Part shown: in pieces, positions 62,636-64,000 of the stretch | Numbering within the stretch: the stretch's first letter is position 1 | Layout of the letters: every line of letters begins with the position of its first letter | Source of the DNA: JADCRZ01 sp037718865 | Lineage (GTDB): Bacteria > Bacteroidota > Bacteroidia > Chitinophagales > Chitinophagaceae | DNA length: 64,000 nucleotides | Direction of reading: 5' to 3' | NCBI GenBank assembly: GCA_037718865.1 | Contig: JBBJMP010000007.1 | Span: forward strand, 261,056-325,055 | Program-made: the position numbers and the translations under genes | The notes under the pieces: model-generated | What the model was told of the DNA's origin: nothing | Databases searched by the model: none | The model's input: only the letters and a program-made list of their open reading frames with translations

Positions 62636-63694
62636 CTATTTGCACAGATTTTGTAACCAATTCATTAAATCACCATCCTTTTCCCAGGTTGGCACTTGAC
62701 CTGTATTTAATTCCTGGTAAGCACTTTCTAATACTTTTCGTTTCATTTCGCTGTCCGCTCGGGAATAGATCTCAGTACTCGTTATACTGGCATGCCCCAG
62801 GTAGTCGCGTATATAGATCAGGTTAATTCCGGCCTGAAGCATGTGCATACTTTTTGAATGGCGAAACACATGTGGGGTAATAATACCGTTATTATGAAAC
62901 TTAGGATCCTGTCTTGCCTTCTCAACATATTTATTGATAATATAAGATATCCCACGTCGCGTCAGTTTTCTATTCTGTTGATTGCAGAAAACGGGAATGT
63001 CCGCAGGAGCAACACCTCTGGTTAAACCCCGACCTTTCAAATAATTTTCCAATAGATCACGTGTGTTTCCCATAATAGGTACCTGGCGAGTTTTTCGCCC
63101 TTTTCCGAGAAGACTGATTACTGCTGGTTTTTCCAAACGTATATCCCTGTAAGTTATATTGATTAATTCCTGAGCCCTTGCTGCAGTATCATAAAGAATA
63201 GCGAGTAAGACAAGATCTCTTTTTCCAGATTCGCTGGAACGGTCCGGCAGTCTCAGCAGGATTTCCATTTCGCTTGCTGTCAGGTATGATATAACAGGCT
63301 TTGGCTTTTTCTTGATTGGAATCGCTAGAATTTTCTGTATTTCAAAAAGGTTTTCCGGACTTTCGCGTTGTACATAACGAAAGAAGGCGTGTAGCGCTGC
63401 CAGCCGTTGATTCCTTGTTGCTATAGAACATTTTCGATGCTCTTCCAGCCAATCAAGAAATTCGAGTACCGTTTCTTTTGTAATGGTACACATCCGTATC
63501 AATTCGCAGCGATATCCTTTTTCATCATCGAAGAATATCAGGAAGAGCTTAAATGCATCTCTGTAGGAAGACACGGTGTTGGGACTAACATTCTGTTGGC
63601 CGGGCAGATACCTGGAAAGAAAATACGACAGGTATTTTGCAAAATCATTTTCCTTAATTTTATTCATGGCTTCCTCCTTCTGGCGGAATGACAT
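62636..63694 (-). CDS. Tyrosine recombinase (recombinase-in-trio third gene type)
   Basis: About 352 residues. Possible starts are ATG 63724 (overlapping the neighbour), 63694 (MSFRQKEEAMNKIKENDFAK) and 63667; I prefer 63694, which leaves 13 bp to the upstream stop. SAM-like domain (about 15-115, SPNTVSSYRDAFKLFLIFFD), then the catalytic domain with Arg in LYDTAARAQELINITYRDIR, Lys in LGKGRKTRQVP, HVFRHSKSMHML (His-x-x-Arg), LGHASITST (second His) and nucleophile Tyr in TEIYSRAD. All residues are present, so it should be active. It directly follows the C-terminal piece of another recombinase on the same strand, the layout of recombinase-in-trio elements and Tn554 tnpA/tnpB. Confidence 0.88.
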   Translation of the reverse strand: MSFRQKEEAMNKIKENDFAKYLSYFLSRYLPGQQNVSPNTVSSYRDAFKLFLIFFDDEKGYRCELIRMCTITKETVLEFLDWLEEHRKCSIATRNQRLAALHAFFRYVQRESPENLFEIQKILAIPIKKKPKPVISYLTASEMEILLRLPDRSSESGKRDLVLLAILYDTAARAQELINITYRDIRLEKPAVISLLGKGRKTRQVPIMGNTRDLLENYLKGRGLTRGVAPADIPVFCNQQNRKLTRRGISYIINKYVEKARQDPKFHNNGIITPHVFRHSKSMHMLQAGINLIYIRDYLGHASITSTEIYSRADSEMKRKVLESAYQELNTGQVPTWEKDGDLMNWLQNLCK

Positions 63695-63707
63695 CACTAC
63701 AATACAA

Positions 63708-63890
63708 TTACATTTTTGATACAATTTCTGGATACAGATCAGCAGTAAGCCTTAAATAGTATTCTGTGCCACGAAAATCGGAGTGCCCAAGATAAGCCGA
63801 CAAATAGGGGATTAAGTTGGTTAGCTCTTTTCCCTCCAAGGTCCATTTTTTTAACCGATGAACGCAATACGCATGGCGCAGGAAATCCAA
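63708..63890 (-). pseudogene. C-terminal fragment of a tyrosine recombinase (second trio gene type)
   Basis: About 59 codons, from LRH onward: LRHAYCVHRLKKWTLEGKEL with the His-x-x-Arg box, then LIPYLSAYLGHSDFRGTEYY, where LGH is the second His and the Tyr pair carries the nucleophile. The stop is at 63708-63710, 13 bp before the next recombinase start. The missing N-terminal part would lie at higher coordinates but is cut off at 63885 by foreign repeat-rich DNA; the leading TTG-GAT-TTC codons already belong to the palindrome. The gene was thus split by another element. Confidence 0.8.
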
Positions 63891-63990
63891 ACGTTTGGAT
63901 TTTATTCGTTATCCAAACAAAAATATTATCCAAACCTTTCTGGGAAAAGCATGAATTAGCAATGGTTTACCAAAAAAAGGTTTGGATATT
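63883..63990. repeat. Cluster of GTTTGGAT/ATCCAAAC inverted repeats at a second element end
   Basis: A perfect 20-bp palindrome AAATCCAAACGTTTGGATTT at 63883-63902, then ATCCAAAC at 63911-63918 and 63928-63935, and GTTTGGAT at 63980-63987. The pair at 63926-63938 and 63977-63989 forms about a 12-bp inverted repeat (ATCCAAACCTTT). This abuts the LRH codons of the recombinase fragment and probably is the end of another element continuing beyond the window. Confidence 0.7.
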
Positions 63991-64000
63991 TTTCTATTTT

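Overview
The window comes from a member of the Bacteroidota, most likely the Chitinophagaceae or a close relative. This is inferred from a SusC/SusD pair, C-terminal type IX secretion (T9SS) sorting domains, outer-membrane receptors with carboxypeptidase-regulatory N-termini, starts mostly without Shine-Dalgarno sequences, Tat-signal oxidoreductases and enolases, and short intergenic palindromes. No rRNA, tRNA or CRISPR array is visible.

Layout. 1-1801: 3' end of an L-rhamnose unit (bifunctional rhamnulose-1-phosphate aldolase/dehydrogenase, cut by the window edge, and the symporter RhaT). 2035-5225: a secreted Gfo/Idh/MocA oxidoreductase and an MFS transporter. 5716-12321: a giant secreted PQQ-dehydrogenase-like/PKD/malectin protein carrying near-identical internal duplications. 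12422-19699: a class III cyclase-TolB-TPR protein, a YncE/phosphoesterase fusion, and an operon of a GH43 enzyme with a Gfo/Idh oxidoreductase. 19865-23575: polyphosphate kinase 1 beside a PhoX-type phosphatase. 23636-31944: an outer-membrane receptor, a tiny membrane peptide, a DUF4142 protein split by a Gly/Thr-rich insert, a glycogen branching enzyme and small secreted proteins. 31995-39066: a secreted endonuclease/exonuclease/phosphatase protein, two tandem leaderless S8 peptidases (one without its catalytic serine) and a beta-helix T9SS cargo. 39210-46483: transglutaminase-like protein, 3-oxoadipyl-CoA thiolase, a copper-amine-oxidase-like protein with an altered cofactor motif, a cupin, a lipoprotein and a serine hydrolase.

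46514-54929 is a damaged carbohydrate locus: an enolase-superfamily protein, SusC, SusD, then a decayed glycoside-hydrolase gene, with an intact IS4-type element just beyond it (perfect 20-bp ends, 9-bp target duplication). 55061-59771 holds a GH13 enzyme, a frameshifted AlkB-like pseudogene, a GNAT acetyltransferase and a second Tat-signal enolase.

The right end (59852-64000) is a pile-up of mobile DNA: an IS630 element, a 127-bp tandem repeat, a tyrosine recombinase truncated right after its HSLRH box, an intact recombinase of the recombinase-in-trio type, and the C-terminal piece of its partner, itself interrupted right before its LRH box. Both breakpoints fall on the codons of the recombinase box II and both are marked by clustered short inverted repeats. 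The most unusual observations are this nested recombinase arrangement, the active/dead S8 pair, the altered copper amine oxidase and the duplicated giant gene.
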